Below, piece after piece: positions 9,168 to 16,763 of a DNA stretch of 64,000 nucleotides. The stretch covers positions 930,001 through 994,000 of the forward strand of contig NZ_JBNAGA010000002.1 in the NCBI RefSeq assembly GCF_049800955.1. The letters run 5' to 3'. Both the position numbers and the translations under genes were made by a program. How positions within the stretch are numbered: position 1 is the stretch's first letter; the number at the start of each line of letters is the position of its first letter. Below the pieces are notes generated by a model that did no database searches, was not told where the DNA came from, and saw only the letters and a program-made list of their open reading frames with translations. This DNA comes from JAKVBH01 sp049800955. GTDB taxonomy: Bacteria; Pseudomonadota; Alphaproteobacteria; Rhodobacterales; Rhodobacteraceae.

Positions 9168-9689
9168 TTACTCAGTCTCCAAAATTACGTAGTCACCCAG
9201 ATCAACGCCGACCACATCGCAGTTGCCACGTCGGATGGTTCTTTTTGAAATCAGCACCCTGGTCACATTTTCAGGGGTGCCAACCTTGTAGAAGTGCCAG
9301 CCGTAAAGACCCAAAAGCGGGTTGAAAAAGTAGCTGTGGCTCGTGAAGGCGATGACAGCAAAGATCACCAAGGTCGGAATCCAAATGATCCAGTTAAGAT
9401 CGTTAAAATCTGCCGTGAACAGCGGCATCAAATAAAGCAAGATGATCGCAGTGTTCTCCCGGTCTGCGGGCTCCACCGTGGTGATAGGGAAGGTCTCTGA
9501 TGCGGGCGCGTTCTTACCCTTTGTGGCGTTCAAGACCCATACACAAATCTGAACGAATATCGCGGAACCGAACAACAACAGCAGCATGATGTCGTATCGG
9601 TCGTTGAGTGCCGCCACCGCCGCATAGGTGAAACCCACGGGTGCTATTGCCGTCGCCGTCAATGCGATCCGTGCAAAACCACTAAGCAT
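9168..9689 (-). CDS. kwaA: KwaA-like four-helix membrane protein, Kiwa antiphage system
   Basis: A 173-residue protein with four predicted membrane helices at about residues 8-28, 33-53, 81-92 and 98-117, then a short beta-rich cytoplasmic tail containing NPLLGLYGWHFYKV and ending in GDYVILETE. Size, four helices, and the tail are as expected for KwaA, the membrane partner of KwaB. Its start overlaps the hsdS stop by eight bases and its stop is two bases before the KwaB-like start. The call leans on the KwaB-like neighbour; alone it would be a membrane protein of unknown function. Confidence 0.62.
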   Translation of the reverse strand: MLSGFARIALTATAIAPVGFTYAAVAALNDRYDIMLLLLFGSAIFVQICVWVLNATKGKNAPASETFPITTVEPADRENTAIILLYLMPLFTADFNDLNWIIWIPTLVIFAVIAFTSHSYFFNPLLGLYGWHFYKVGTPENVTRVLISKRTIRRGNCDVVGVDLGDYVILETE

Positions 9690-10926
9690 CGAGCACCACC
9701 CGCCGTTTGCCCGTGAGCAGTTGCTGCATCAGGGCCTTCTTTTCTGTGCGGAGTTTGGTGATGTTCTGACTCAACTGATCGACTTCTTGGTCACAAGTGG
9801 AGATCGCGACGGCAATCCTCTCCTGCTCATCAACGTTAGGCAGGGATACCACATATTCCGCCACAACGTTCCAGTCCGATCTGGGCATTTTGGAACCCGC
9901 CGATTTCTCCGCCTCAGTGATGAAGCCATCCGATTGGACGATGCAGTGCAAATAGTCGGACCGAAGGTGTGCAGTGTCTGCACAAAGGACCCAAATTTCT
10001 GTTGAACAGACGCCTTCGAAGTCGGGTGCCAGATACTTTCGTAGGTATGGTCGAAGTTTTCCAAACAGAATGTCGCCAGGGCGGAACTCGGCTTTTATGC
10101 TCTTCAATTCATCACTACTGACCGAACCCAAGAGCCGTCCGCTCTCTGCTTCAATGTGCTCAAGTTCGATGCATGGCCGTGCGTTATGCGGCTTGCGGGG
10201 GTCTAACCTGCTCTTGGAAAGCTTCACCACATCCCCCAACCGCACCTCTTGCCAGGGCTGGCCTTCGAACTCTGGGAAGCGGCGTTTGCCTGTGAGGAGT
10301 TGCTGCATGAGGGCGCGTTTTTGGGTGCGGGCGGTGGCCAGCAGGGCCTCTGTCTTCTCAATGGCCGCGTCCCAGGTCGAGAGGATATCCGCGATCTTCC
10401 GTTGTTCGGGGAGTGGGGGGAGGTTGAAATCAAACTTCAGCCAACGATCCAGCTTGAAGATCATTTTTTCTACATGGACACCAATGCTGGAGTGAAAGCA
10501 GGTCTGTTGGAAAAAGACTGAATGGGCGAGGTAGTTCAGGAAAGTCGTATCGATGGCGTCGTTCCCGTTCAGAACCGCATATTCGTTCGATACAATCGAT
10601 CCAGCCAAATGATTGGGGACCAACCCACATGCACCATGCACAATCTGACGTTTGGAGATAAGGAAATCGCCTGATTCAATCTTGAACTGCGACTTCACAA
10701 GAACATCGCGACCGAGGAAGCTCCCACGGTCAACGACCCCACCCCGCGCGCGTTTGACGGTCACAAGCTTGTAGGTTTCGTCGTCCTCCATTTTGATGGG
10801 GCGTCGGACTTCATGCAGAAATTGACCAAGCGGTGCCCTGATCCAACCAGGTGGGGTTTCACATAGTTTTGGTATTCCTGGCTGAACTGTAGCAGGGAAT
10901 GAACTGGTGAGCGTGACGGCGTTCAT
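9682..10926 (-). CDS. hsdS: Type I restriction enzyme, specificity subunit (HsdS)
   Basis: A 414-residue protein with the two-halves design of HsdS. Two target-recognition domains (about residues 25-165 and 225-360) are each followed by a conserved helical spacer. The spacers carry near-identical repeats, ALMQQLLTGKRR, at about residues 207-218 and again at the C-terminus, and the sequence LPPLPEQRKIADIL marks the first spacer. These set the DNA sequence read by the enzyme. The start overlaps the hsdM stop (ATGA). The gene looks intact. Confidence 0.94.
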   Translation of the reverse strand: MNAVTLTSSFPATVQPGIPKLCETPPGWIRAPLGQFLHEVRRPIKMEDDETYKLVTVKRARGGVVDRGSFLGRDVLVKSQFKIESGDFLISKRQIVHGACGLVPNHLAGSIVSNEYAVLNGNDAIDTTFLNYLAHSVFFQQTCFHSSIGVHVEKMIFKLDRWLKFDFNLPPLPEQRKIADILSTWDAAIEKTEALLATARTQKRALMQQLLTGKRRFPEFEGQPWQEVRLGDVVKLSKSRLDPRKPHNARPCIELEHIEAESGRLLGSVSSDELKSIKAEFRPGDILFGKLRPYLRKYLAPDFEGVCSTEIWVLCADTAHLRSDYLHCIVQSDGFITEAEKSAGSKMPRSDWNVVAEYVVSLPNVDEQERIAVAISTCDQEVDQLSQNITKLRTEKKALMQQLLTGKRRVVLDA

Positions 10927-12425
10927 GTGAGTCCAAGCTCTTGCAAGTAGGACTCCATCCGCGTTTCCAACTCGGCCAGATCGTCCTTGAGCTTTACCCG
11001 CTCGGCACGGACGGCCATTAGGTCGATCTCTTCTTCCTCCTCAAACGTGTCCACATAGCGGGGGATGTTCAGGTTGAAATCGTTCTCCTCCACTTCGGCC
11101 CGTGTCGCGCCGTAGGCGTATTTGTCCACATTGTCCCGCGCGGCATAGGTCTGGACGATCTTGTCGATGTGCGTGGCGTCCAGTGCGTTCTGGTTGGTGC
11201 CAGAGATGAACTCACGGGATGCATCGATGAACATCACGCTGTCGTCGGGTTTGTGTTTGCGGAATACCATCAGGGCGGCGGGGATGCCCGTGCCGAAGAA
11301 CAGCTTTTCAGGCAGGCCGATGACGGCATCCAGCAGGTTCTCCTCGATTAGCTTTTGGCGGATTTTGCCTTCGGACGATCCACGGAACAGCACCCCGTGG
11401 GGCACGACCACAACGGCGCGGCCTGACTTGGGTTTCAGCGTCTCGATCATGTGCAGGATGAACGCATAATCTCCCTTGGTCTTGGGCGGGATGCCACGGC
11501 GAAAGCGGGCGAACTTGTCGGTCTCGGCGGCCTCGGTGCCCCATTTGTCCAAGCTGAACGGGGGGTTGGCAACGACGATATCGAAGTGCCGCAGGGCGTC
11601 ATCCTTGGTGCGCAGTTTGGGGTTACGAATCGTGTCGCCCCATTCGACCTGATGGTTTTCCTCGCCATGCAGGAACAGGTTCATCTTGGCCAACGCCCAA
11701 GTGGAGCCGATGGCCTCTTGCCCATAGAGCGCATAGCCCTTGCCACCCTGATTGCGGATCAGCCTGCCGCATTTCATCAGCAGGGACGCAGAGCCACAGG
11801 TGGGATCGCAGATGTGGTCCCCTGGTTGCGGGTCGGCCAGACGGGCCATGAGGTCGGAGACTTCGGCGGGGGTATAGAACTCGCCCGCCTTCTTGCCCGC
11901 CGTGGCCGCAAAGCGGGAGATCAGTTATTCGTAGGCCCCACCAATGATGTCGAGCTGGCCGACACGGGAGGGACGCAGGTCGAGGGCGTCTTTGGCAAAG
12001 TCCTCAAGCAGGTGACGCAGGATGTCGTTCTTCTGCTCTTCGTCCCCCAGCTTGTTGGAGTTGAAGCTGATGTCCTGAAACACGTCGCGCAGCTTGTCCC
12101 CGTTGGCCTCTTCGATGGCATGGAGGGCCTTGTCGATGCGTTCGCCGTTCCCAGCCTCATGCCGACGTTTGTGCAAGGCATCGAAGCTGGCCCCATCGGG
12201 GAGCTTGAACGCCTCCTGCTGCATCATGGCCTCAACCAGTTCGGGGCTGTCTGGGTGTTCGGCCTGGTAGCGGGCGTAGTCGTCCTTCCACACGTCACTG
12301 ACGTATTTCAGGAACAGCAGGGTGAGCACGTAGTCCTTGTAGACGGACGGATCGACGACGCCCCTGAAGGTGTCACAGGCCCCCCATGCGGCTTTGTTGA
12401 TCTCGGCTTGCGTGATGGGGGTCAT
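10923..12425 (-). pseudogene. hsdM: Type I DNA methyltransferase HsdM, interrupted by an in-frame TAA
   Basis: Reading from ATG 12425, 166 codons of a typical HsdM N-terminal domain end at TAA (11927-11925). The same frame then continues without a shift for 333 codons through LISRFAATAGKKAGEFYTP, the SAM motif DPTCGSASLL and the catalytic NPPF (about residues 287-290) to the stop at 10923. The family normally has GGAYEYLISRF here, so a Tyr codon TAC has become TAA by one base change. The next ATG (11849) lies past the GEFYTP motif, so re-initiation would give a protein without the N-terminal helical domain. The operon's methylation and restriction are probably lost unless the stop is read through or is a sequencing error. 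Confidence 0.9.
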
Positions 12426-12859
12426 GTCTTGCTGGCCTGTTTGATGAGGAGGGCGATGAGGCCCTGATATTTCTGGATGTCGAGGGGTTCGGTTGGCGGG
12501 TTGGTGCGGCCCCGTGTTTCTTGCCGTAGGATTTCGACCACCGCCTCGCCCACGACATCGGGAGGCGGCTTGGCGTCCAGTTTCTGGACCTCGGTCTCCA
12601 CCATGGCCACGACCTCACCGATGCGGGTGTAGAGCGCGGCTGTGGATTGCGTGGTGGCGTTGATACCTTTGAAAAGGGCATAGGGATCGACGCCGTAGAC
12701 CTCGGCAATGACGAACAGGCGTTCGGCGGTGATGGTCTCTGTCTTGTTCTCCATGCGCCAGACCTGGACCCTGCTCACACCGAGCCGCTCCGCCGCTTCG
12801 TTGACGGTGAGCCCAGCACGTTCCCGTGCATCTTTGATCCGGTCGTAAAGGTGTTCCAC
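12422..12859 (-). CDS. XRE-family HTH regulator heading the restriction operon
   Basis: A 145-residue protein with an N-terminal helix-turn-helix (residues 6-60; AGLTVNEAAERLGVSRVQVW) and a longer C-terminal part rich in helices and of unknown role. GTG at 12859 is the likely start, with AGGCGAAG a few bases upstream. Its stop overlaps the hsdM start (ATGA), making it the first gene of the hsd-kwa operon. It likely controls that operon through the palindromes in the divergent region 12881-12969. Confidence 0.85.
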   Translation of the reverse strand: MEHLYDRIKDARERAGLTVNEAAERLGVSRVQVWRMENKTETITAERLFVIAEVYGVDPYALFKGINATTQSTAALYTRIGEVVAMVETEVQKLDAKPPPDVVGEAVVEILRQETRGRTNPPTEPLDIQKYQGLIALLIKQASKT

Positions 12860-12880
12860 AGCTTCGCCTGAGAGTGATGA

Positions 12881-12899
12881 CGTTTCATGTCATGAAACG
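12881..12899. promoter_or_regulatory. Perfect inverted repeat, likely operator for the hsd operon
   Basis: CGTTTCATG-T-CATGAAACG, nine-base arms with a one-base centre, 21 bases upstream of the XRE gene start. The half-site GTTTC recurs in the second palindrome at 12949-12969. This fits a dimeric HTH repressor site in a divergent promoter. Confidence 0.65.
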
Positions 12900-12948
12900 T
12901 TTTGCGGAAAAATGCAATAGCCATGTAAGTTACTCATTGCGAATCATT

Positions 12949-12969
12949 ATGTTTCTTTTTAAGAAACAT
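12949..12969. promoter_or_regulatory. Second inverted repeat, likely operator for the divergent HTH gene
   Basis: ATGTTTCTT-TTT-AAGAAACAT, nine-base perfect arms with a three-base centre, four bases before the ATG at 12974. It shares the GTTTC/GAAAC core with the 12881 palindrome. Its position would block the ribosome site or promoter of the small HTH gene. Confidence 0.6.
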
Positions 12970-12973
12970 CTCG

Positions 12974-13207
12974 ATGACTCTCAATGAATACCTGAAGCAG
13001 AACCAACTGAGTCTAAAGGGCTTTGCAGATCAATGCGGGCTGAGCGCCCCGACGATCCTGCGGGCCCGTGATGGCATCAACATGCCGTCCCGCCGGACCC
13101 TACAGGCAATCGTCAGAGCAACGGGTGGCGTGGTTACGATCAACGATCTCATCCGCGTTGAAGTTGAAGGTGAACAGAAGCACAGGGAGAGAATGCCAGA
13201 TGATTGA
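12974..13207 (+). CDS. Small Cro-like HTH protein
   Basis: A 77-residue protein, almost all helix-turn-helix: LKGFADQCGLSAPTILRARDG at about residues 14-34, followed by SRRTLQAIVRATGGVVTIND. It is transcribed away from the restriction operon across a shared promoter region with two palindromes. It is a candidate second regulator, in the manner of a Cro/CI pair or a restriction controller protein. Its stop overlaps the start of the next gene. Confidence 0.75.
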   Translation: MTLNEYLKQNQLSLKGFADQCGLSAPTILRARDGINMPSRRTLQAIVRATGGVVTINDLIRVEVEGEQKHRERMPDD

Positions 13208-13520
13208 AGTCTTCCTGGCGTCCCTTACGGGGCCGCAGATCATCTTCTTGTTTGCCGTTACCATCATTGGCGGGTTCTTCGTGGGCGCGTTCGCCTACCT
13301 CACCTACGAAGTGGTGATGGGTCTGGGGATCTTCCTGGCCGTGCAGTTTGTCTTGTTCTGGACCTCGGCACACCTCGACATGGTCCTGCTAGGCTTCGAG
13401 TCCGGCATTCTGAACATGCCTCCTGCTGTTTACATCGCGCTGCACCATAGCGTTCAGATCGCGGCTCTGTGTGCAAGCTTCGCAGCGGGTCGGGCCTTTG
13501 CGTTCAGGAACAGCAGATGA
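13200..13520 (+). CDS. Small membrane protein of unknown function, coupled to the HTH gene
   Basis: A 106-residue protein with about three hydrophobic segments (residues 12-32, 36-58 and 70-98) and a short basic end (FAFRNSR). The ATG at 13200 overlaps the HTH gene's end by eight bases; the longer frame from 13068 is a shadow. I do not recognise a family. Coupling to a Cro-like regulator inside a defence island suggests an accessory or toxin-like membrane protein, but nothing in the sequence proves it. Confidence 0.55.
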   Translation: MIEVFLASLTGPQIIFLFAVTIIGGFFVGAFAYLTYEVVMGLGIFLAVQFVLFWTSAHLDMVLLGFESGILNMPPAVYIALHHSVQIAALCASFAAGRAFAFRNSR

Positions 13521-13611
13521 CGCGATGCTCTCGTTAACAATGGCAGCGGCGGAACAACTCGCCCTGACCTACCCCCTCGATCCATCCCAATAGCTTTAAG
13601 GAACCATCGCC

Positions 13612-13956
13612 TTGTTCAAAACCACATCAATCCTGTCAGCCTCACTGGTCATCACGTTGGCTGCCTGTGCCGAAACAAAAGGCGTCGATCCGATTACACA
13701 GGCCGTCTCCGGTCGGACCTTAGTTGCGGGTGACACCCGACTGACGGCAGGTGCCAATGGGGCCCTGGTCGGCACCCTGGCAGGCGGAGATACGCTATCC
13801 GGCACGTGGCGCATCTCGAATGGCAAGTGGTGCCGAACGCTGTCCCAGCCTGCGCGGTTTGCGGGGCCGGAGGTCTGCCAGGACGCAGCACTTACTGATG
13901 GCCAACTCGTCATCATTGGCTCCAATGGCAACCCAACCACCTACACCATTGAATGA
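13612..13956 (+). CDS. Small outer-membrane-type lipoprotein of unknown function
   Basis: A 114-residue protein with a lipoprotein signal: a lysine at residue 3, a hydrophobic core and the lipobox LAAC at about residues 16-19. The start is TTG at 13612, preceded by AAGGA at 13598. The mature part carries TLVAGDTRLTAGANGALVGTLAGGDTLSGTWRISNGKWCRTL, a small beta-rich domain with two cysteines that could form a disulphide. It is the last of the three genes running right from the divergent promoter, after a gap of about 90 bases. Function unknown. Confidence 0.65.
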   Translation: MFKTTSILSASLVITLAACAETKGVDPITQAVSGRTLVAGDTRLTAGANGALVGTLAGGDTLSGTWRISNGKWCRTLSQPARFAGPEVCQDAALTDGQLVIIGSNGNPTTYTIE

Positions 13957-14177
13957 CGGGGAGGACTGTCTCACAGCGGCAGGCCATTCTTGAGCGCCTC
14001 TGGATGCGCAACAGCATCCGCGTTCAGATCGGTCTGCCACTGCTTGATGTCCGGCGTCTCTACCTCTGGAAGACAGGGCAGATGATGCACCCTGGTAAGC
14101 GGAAAGCATCCAACCGTTTCTGACGAACAATCCAGGTCCCAAGCATAAATACCTGTGCCAACCAGAGGACCCTTGTC
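13957..14177. other. Intergenic region, possible gene remnant on the minus strand
   Basis: No convincing intact gene. A minus-strand frame ending at 13971 reads HHLPCLPEVETPDIKQWQTD and resembles coding sequence at its C-terminal end, but its N-terminal half overlaps the next plus-strand gene and has no good start. It may be a decayed gene. Confidence 0.3.
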
Positions 14178-14549
14178 ATGACAAAGACGACACAAAAAGA
14201 ACTCGCAGTTGATCCGGTTCTTTCCGCGTCGGAGTTCTTCGACCAAATGGCTGATGAGGACCTACTCCGTTTTTTGAGGTCTCTGCCTGTAATCGGCACG
14301 AACGATGAAGAACCGTTTACGGTCGAAGACCTCGTTTACGAAGCCCTTCTGCAACCCTACATAGTCCATGCGTGGACGCAGATCGAAGGCGCACCAGGAA
14401 TCGGTGGCCGCATAAAGCAATTGACGCAGGTCATAAAATCCGCCGAACGGTCCTTGGAGCGAGAGACAGGGCGGAAACGCAGGGTCCCACGTGTGATAAA
14501 CCTCGTCGCATTCTTGGATGCATATGAGCAACGTGGGTTGCCGCTGTAA
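14178..14549 (+). CDS. Hypothetical protein
   Basis: A 123-residue protein starting at ATG 14178 with AGAGGA eight bases upstream. It is acidic in the first half (SEFFDQMADEDLLRFL) and basic later (SAERSLERETGRKRRVPRVI). It has no membrane segment or signal peptide. I do not recognise the family. It stands alone between the lipoprotein gene and a convergent RHH gene. Confidence 0.5.
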   Translation: MTKTTQKELAVDPVLSASEFFDQMADEDLLRFLRSLPVIGTNDEEPFTVEDLVYEALLQPYIVHAWTQIEGAPGIGGRIKQLTQVIKSAERSLERETGRKRRVPRVINLVAFLDAYEQRGLPL

Positions 14550-14555
14550 GGGTGG

Positions 14556-14726
14556 CTACGCCGCTTCGGGCAGATCATCCGCTTCATCACCGAACAGTTC
14601 CGCCCAATAGGCGTGGATGCAATCCTCCAAGATTGCACCCAATTCACGACGTTCCTCTGCCTTGATGTCAGCAAGCATGTCGATAGCCTCTTGGTCCAAG
14701 TTGCGAACGGAAAATCGTCTCATCAT
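14556..14726 (-). CDS. Small ribbon-helix-helix type protein
   Basis: A 56-residue protein, MMRRFSVRNLDQEAIDMLAD at the start and ending in DDLPEAA. The N-terminal strand with alternating residues followed by two helices (DQEAIDMLADIKAEERR; LGAILEDCIHAYWAEL) fits an Arc/FitA-like ribbon-helix-helix DNA-binding fold. A strong GGAGGAAACC lies upstream of ATG 14726. Such proteins are often antitoxins or small repressors, yet no toxin gene follows on this strand; it converges on the hypothetical gene at 14178. Confidence 0.6.
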   Translation of the reverse strand: MMRRFSVRNLDQEAIDMLADIKAEERRELGAILEDCIHAYWAELFGDEADDLPEAA

Positions 14727-14997
14727 ATCGGTTTCCTCCTACCCTTATTTAGGGTGGACAACCAGGATGTGCCTTCAGTTCGACCAGATCGAAATCATCA
14801 GAATTCAATTGCCCATGGTCTGACACCTGTCAGACTAAATACGGCTATGAGGACTCCAGTTATTGGTGGCTTCTCCGCCGAAGGACTTGAATTGAGGGCG
14901 ACAGCAGCCGAATTTCAAAGTGAAAGGCGTTCACCGAGGCTCATACCTGTTTTGGAAAGTGGGGTCTTATAGACAAGGTTTTACATGTTTTGGGTCC

Positions 14998-15987
14998 ATG
15001 GTGTCGTCGTTCATTTCCAGCAAGATTATTGCCAACCAGATCATTCTCTACAGGCGAGTCAGCACCAAGGCACAAGAAGGTGGTGACTATCGATCTCAAC
15101 TGAAAAGCATCAAAGACAAGTATCCCGACTTCAGTATTGCACGGTCTACCATCGTTGACATCAAGGAGGTCATGTCAGGTCTGGCTGATCCTGAAGTCAG
15201 ATTTGGCAGTGGCATCGGCAAGGCGTTGAGAATGCTGATGAGACACTCTTATGCAATCATTCTTGTATCCAACCTGGATCGTCTAGGCAGACGCACGGAT
15301 GTCTTCGAATTGATCCAGGCACAGGGCCTCGGTCACCGAATTATGGATGCCCAGACAGGAATGAATCTGGACGAGCTTATAGCTGCGAAGCGGCACATCA
15401 AAATCGCTAAAAAGACCAAAGACCAGAAGCGGGCATGTAAGACTGGGCAGGAAAGATATCTGGCATCTGGTGGCGTCCATGGGTCGCCCAAAATCAAGCA
15501 CCAATCTCGGCACGGCACAAAAAGGAAGATGTCACTGGCCAAGGAAAGGCGAAGTCAGGTTCTGAAAGTCATTGCCGCAATGGCCCGTCAAAGCCGTGGT
15601 CGAAAGCTCAAGCTGAACGATATTGCAGATGAGTTGAATCGACGTGAAATCAGAACAGGACAGGGAAGGTTCTTTGATGCGGAGAGGCTCAGCCAACTGC
15701 GCAAGTCGTATCCTGGTGCATTCAGAAAAGCGTTTGATACCCCTTTAAGAGATCGTCGGCGTATTCAGGCACATGTGAGGACAACGGGTAGCGTGTTTGC
15801 CAATCGACATCAGATGCAGCAACTGATGAGGACGCTGGCACCTATCCCCAGGGCGTGGAGGTTCAGGCCCAGTGCTGCGCATCGTCTTGTTTTCAATGGA
15901 CCTAAACCCACCTTCGCAACAGGGAGATGGTTTGATCGATGCCGGAGCCCCCCACCTTGGTCTACACGTGCTGGAGGAGCAGCCTAA
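14998..15987 (+). CDS. Serine recombinase-like protein, atypical
   Basis: A 329-residue protein from ATG 14998. Its N-terminal part is a serine-recombinase catalytic domain: YRRVSTKAQ with the likely nucleophile S22, and IILVSNLDRLGRRTD around residues 84-98. The usual glycine-rich and late catalytic stretches are poorly recognisable, and the C-terminal 150 residues are basic with no clear zinc ribbon or recombinase domain. The last 60 or so residues (RDRRRIQAHV onward) look less like a folded domain. It may be a divergent resolvase or a decaying one. An earlier in-frame ATG at 14920 lacks a ribosome site. Confidence 0.6.
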   Translation: MVSSFISSKIIANQIILYRRVSTKAQEGGDYRSQLKSIKDKYPDFSIARSTIVDIKEVMSGLADPEVRFGSGIGKALRMLMRHSYAIILVSNLDRLGRRTDVFELIQAQGLGHRIMDAQTGMNLDELIAAKRHIKIAKKTKDQKRACKTGQERYLASGGVHGSPKIKHQSRHGTKRKMSLAKERRSQVLKVIAAMARQSRGRKLKLNDIADELNRREIRTGQGRFFDAERLSQLRKSYPGAFRKAFDTPLRDRRRIQAHVRTTGSVFANRHQMQQLMRTLAPIPRAWRFRPSAAHRLVFNGPKPTFATGRWFDRCRSPPPWSTRAGGAA

Positions 15988-16008
15988 GGCCACTGTCAGC
16001 GGGAAAGA

Positions 16009-16569
16009 TCATCGCGCCCTACCAGGGAGCCAGCGATATAATGTGGGCACTGACACACCTACTGCCGCCGCTGCATCCCTTACAGGGGTCCCGTTGGCCA
16101 ATAGCTCACGGACGGCGCTAATCTTGTCGTCTGTCATCTTCTTCGGACGCCCTCCGACCCGACCTTTCGCTCTTGCAGCCCTGAGACCCGCTTCAGTCCT
16201 TTCTATGATCAGGTCACGCTCAAAGGCGGATATGGCACCCATCACGTGAAATAGCAGCCTTCCACCAGGGGTTTTGGTGTCGATGGCCTCTGACAGGCTC
16301 TGGAACTCGATGTTGTCCTGGTTGAGCCGCTCCATGATTTCGATCAGATGCGGCAGGCTACGGGCCACACGATCCAGCTTGTAGACCACCAACTTGTCAT
16401 CAGCGTTGGGTCGCAGATAGGCCAGTGCCTCAGTCAGGACGGGTCTGTCCTTCTTAGCACCAGATGCCGTCTCAACGAATATCTTCTCACACCCCGCCCG
16501 TTCCAGTGCCGCGATCTGGGCATCCATGAGTTGCATTTCCGTGCTCTTGCGCGCGTATCCAACCTTCAT
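16009..16569 (-). CDS. Resolvase/invertase-type serine recombinase (Pin/Hin family)
   Basis: A 186-residue site-specific recombinase of normal length. The catalytic domain starts MKVGYARKSTEMQ with nucleophile S9, continues with LVVYKLDRVARSL and LFHVMGAISAFERDLIIERT, and ends with a C-terminal HTH (DKISAVRELLANGTPVRDAAAAVGVSVPTLYRWL). It cuts and rejoins DNA at short inverted or direct sites. It is convergent with the atypical recombinase at 14998. No invertible segment with flanking inverted repeats is evident beside it. GGAGAAC precedes the start. Confidence 0.93.
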   Translation of the reverse strand: MKVGYARKSTEMQLMDAQIAALERAGCEKIFVETASGAKKDRPVLTEALAYLRPNADDKLVVYKLDRVARSLPHLIEIMERLNQDNIEFQSLSEAIDTKTPGGRLLFHVMGAISAFERDLIIERTEAGLRAARAKGRVGGRPKKMTDDKISAVRELLANGTPVRDAAAAVGVSVPTLYRWLPGRAR

Positions 16570-16763
16570 TTGTTCTCCTTCTCAAAACTCGTCGACACCA
16601 TACCAGCCACGATGATTATTTTCGATAGGGGTTTATAAGATTTTTTATGCCTGCTTTCCATGGTGATGCACGTCGCGTTGAGCGGGGCAATCGAGAAGTG
16701 AAAAACGACCGTTTACGATAATCGGTAGTGAGCCGATAATCAGGCTCCAAGAGGTGGCCCTTT

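Noticed and set aside
13971..14246. Minus-strand frame of 91 codons in the gap after the lipoprotein gene
   Set aside because: Its N-terminal half overlaps a plus-strand gene with a better ribosome site. At most a remnant.
14920..14997. Upstream ATG 14920 as start of the atypical serine recombinase
   Set aside because: No ribosome site and the additional residues are unlike the family; ATG 14998 is preferred.
16700..16750. GATAATCGG/CCGATAATC repeat upstream of the HEPN gene
   Set aside because: Imperfect inverted repeat, not clearly better than chance; not called as an operator.
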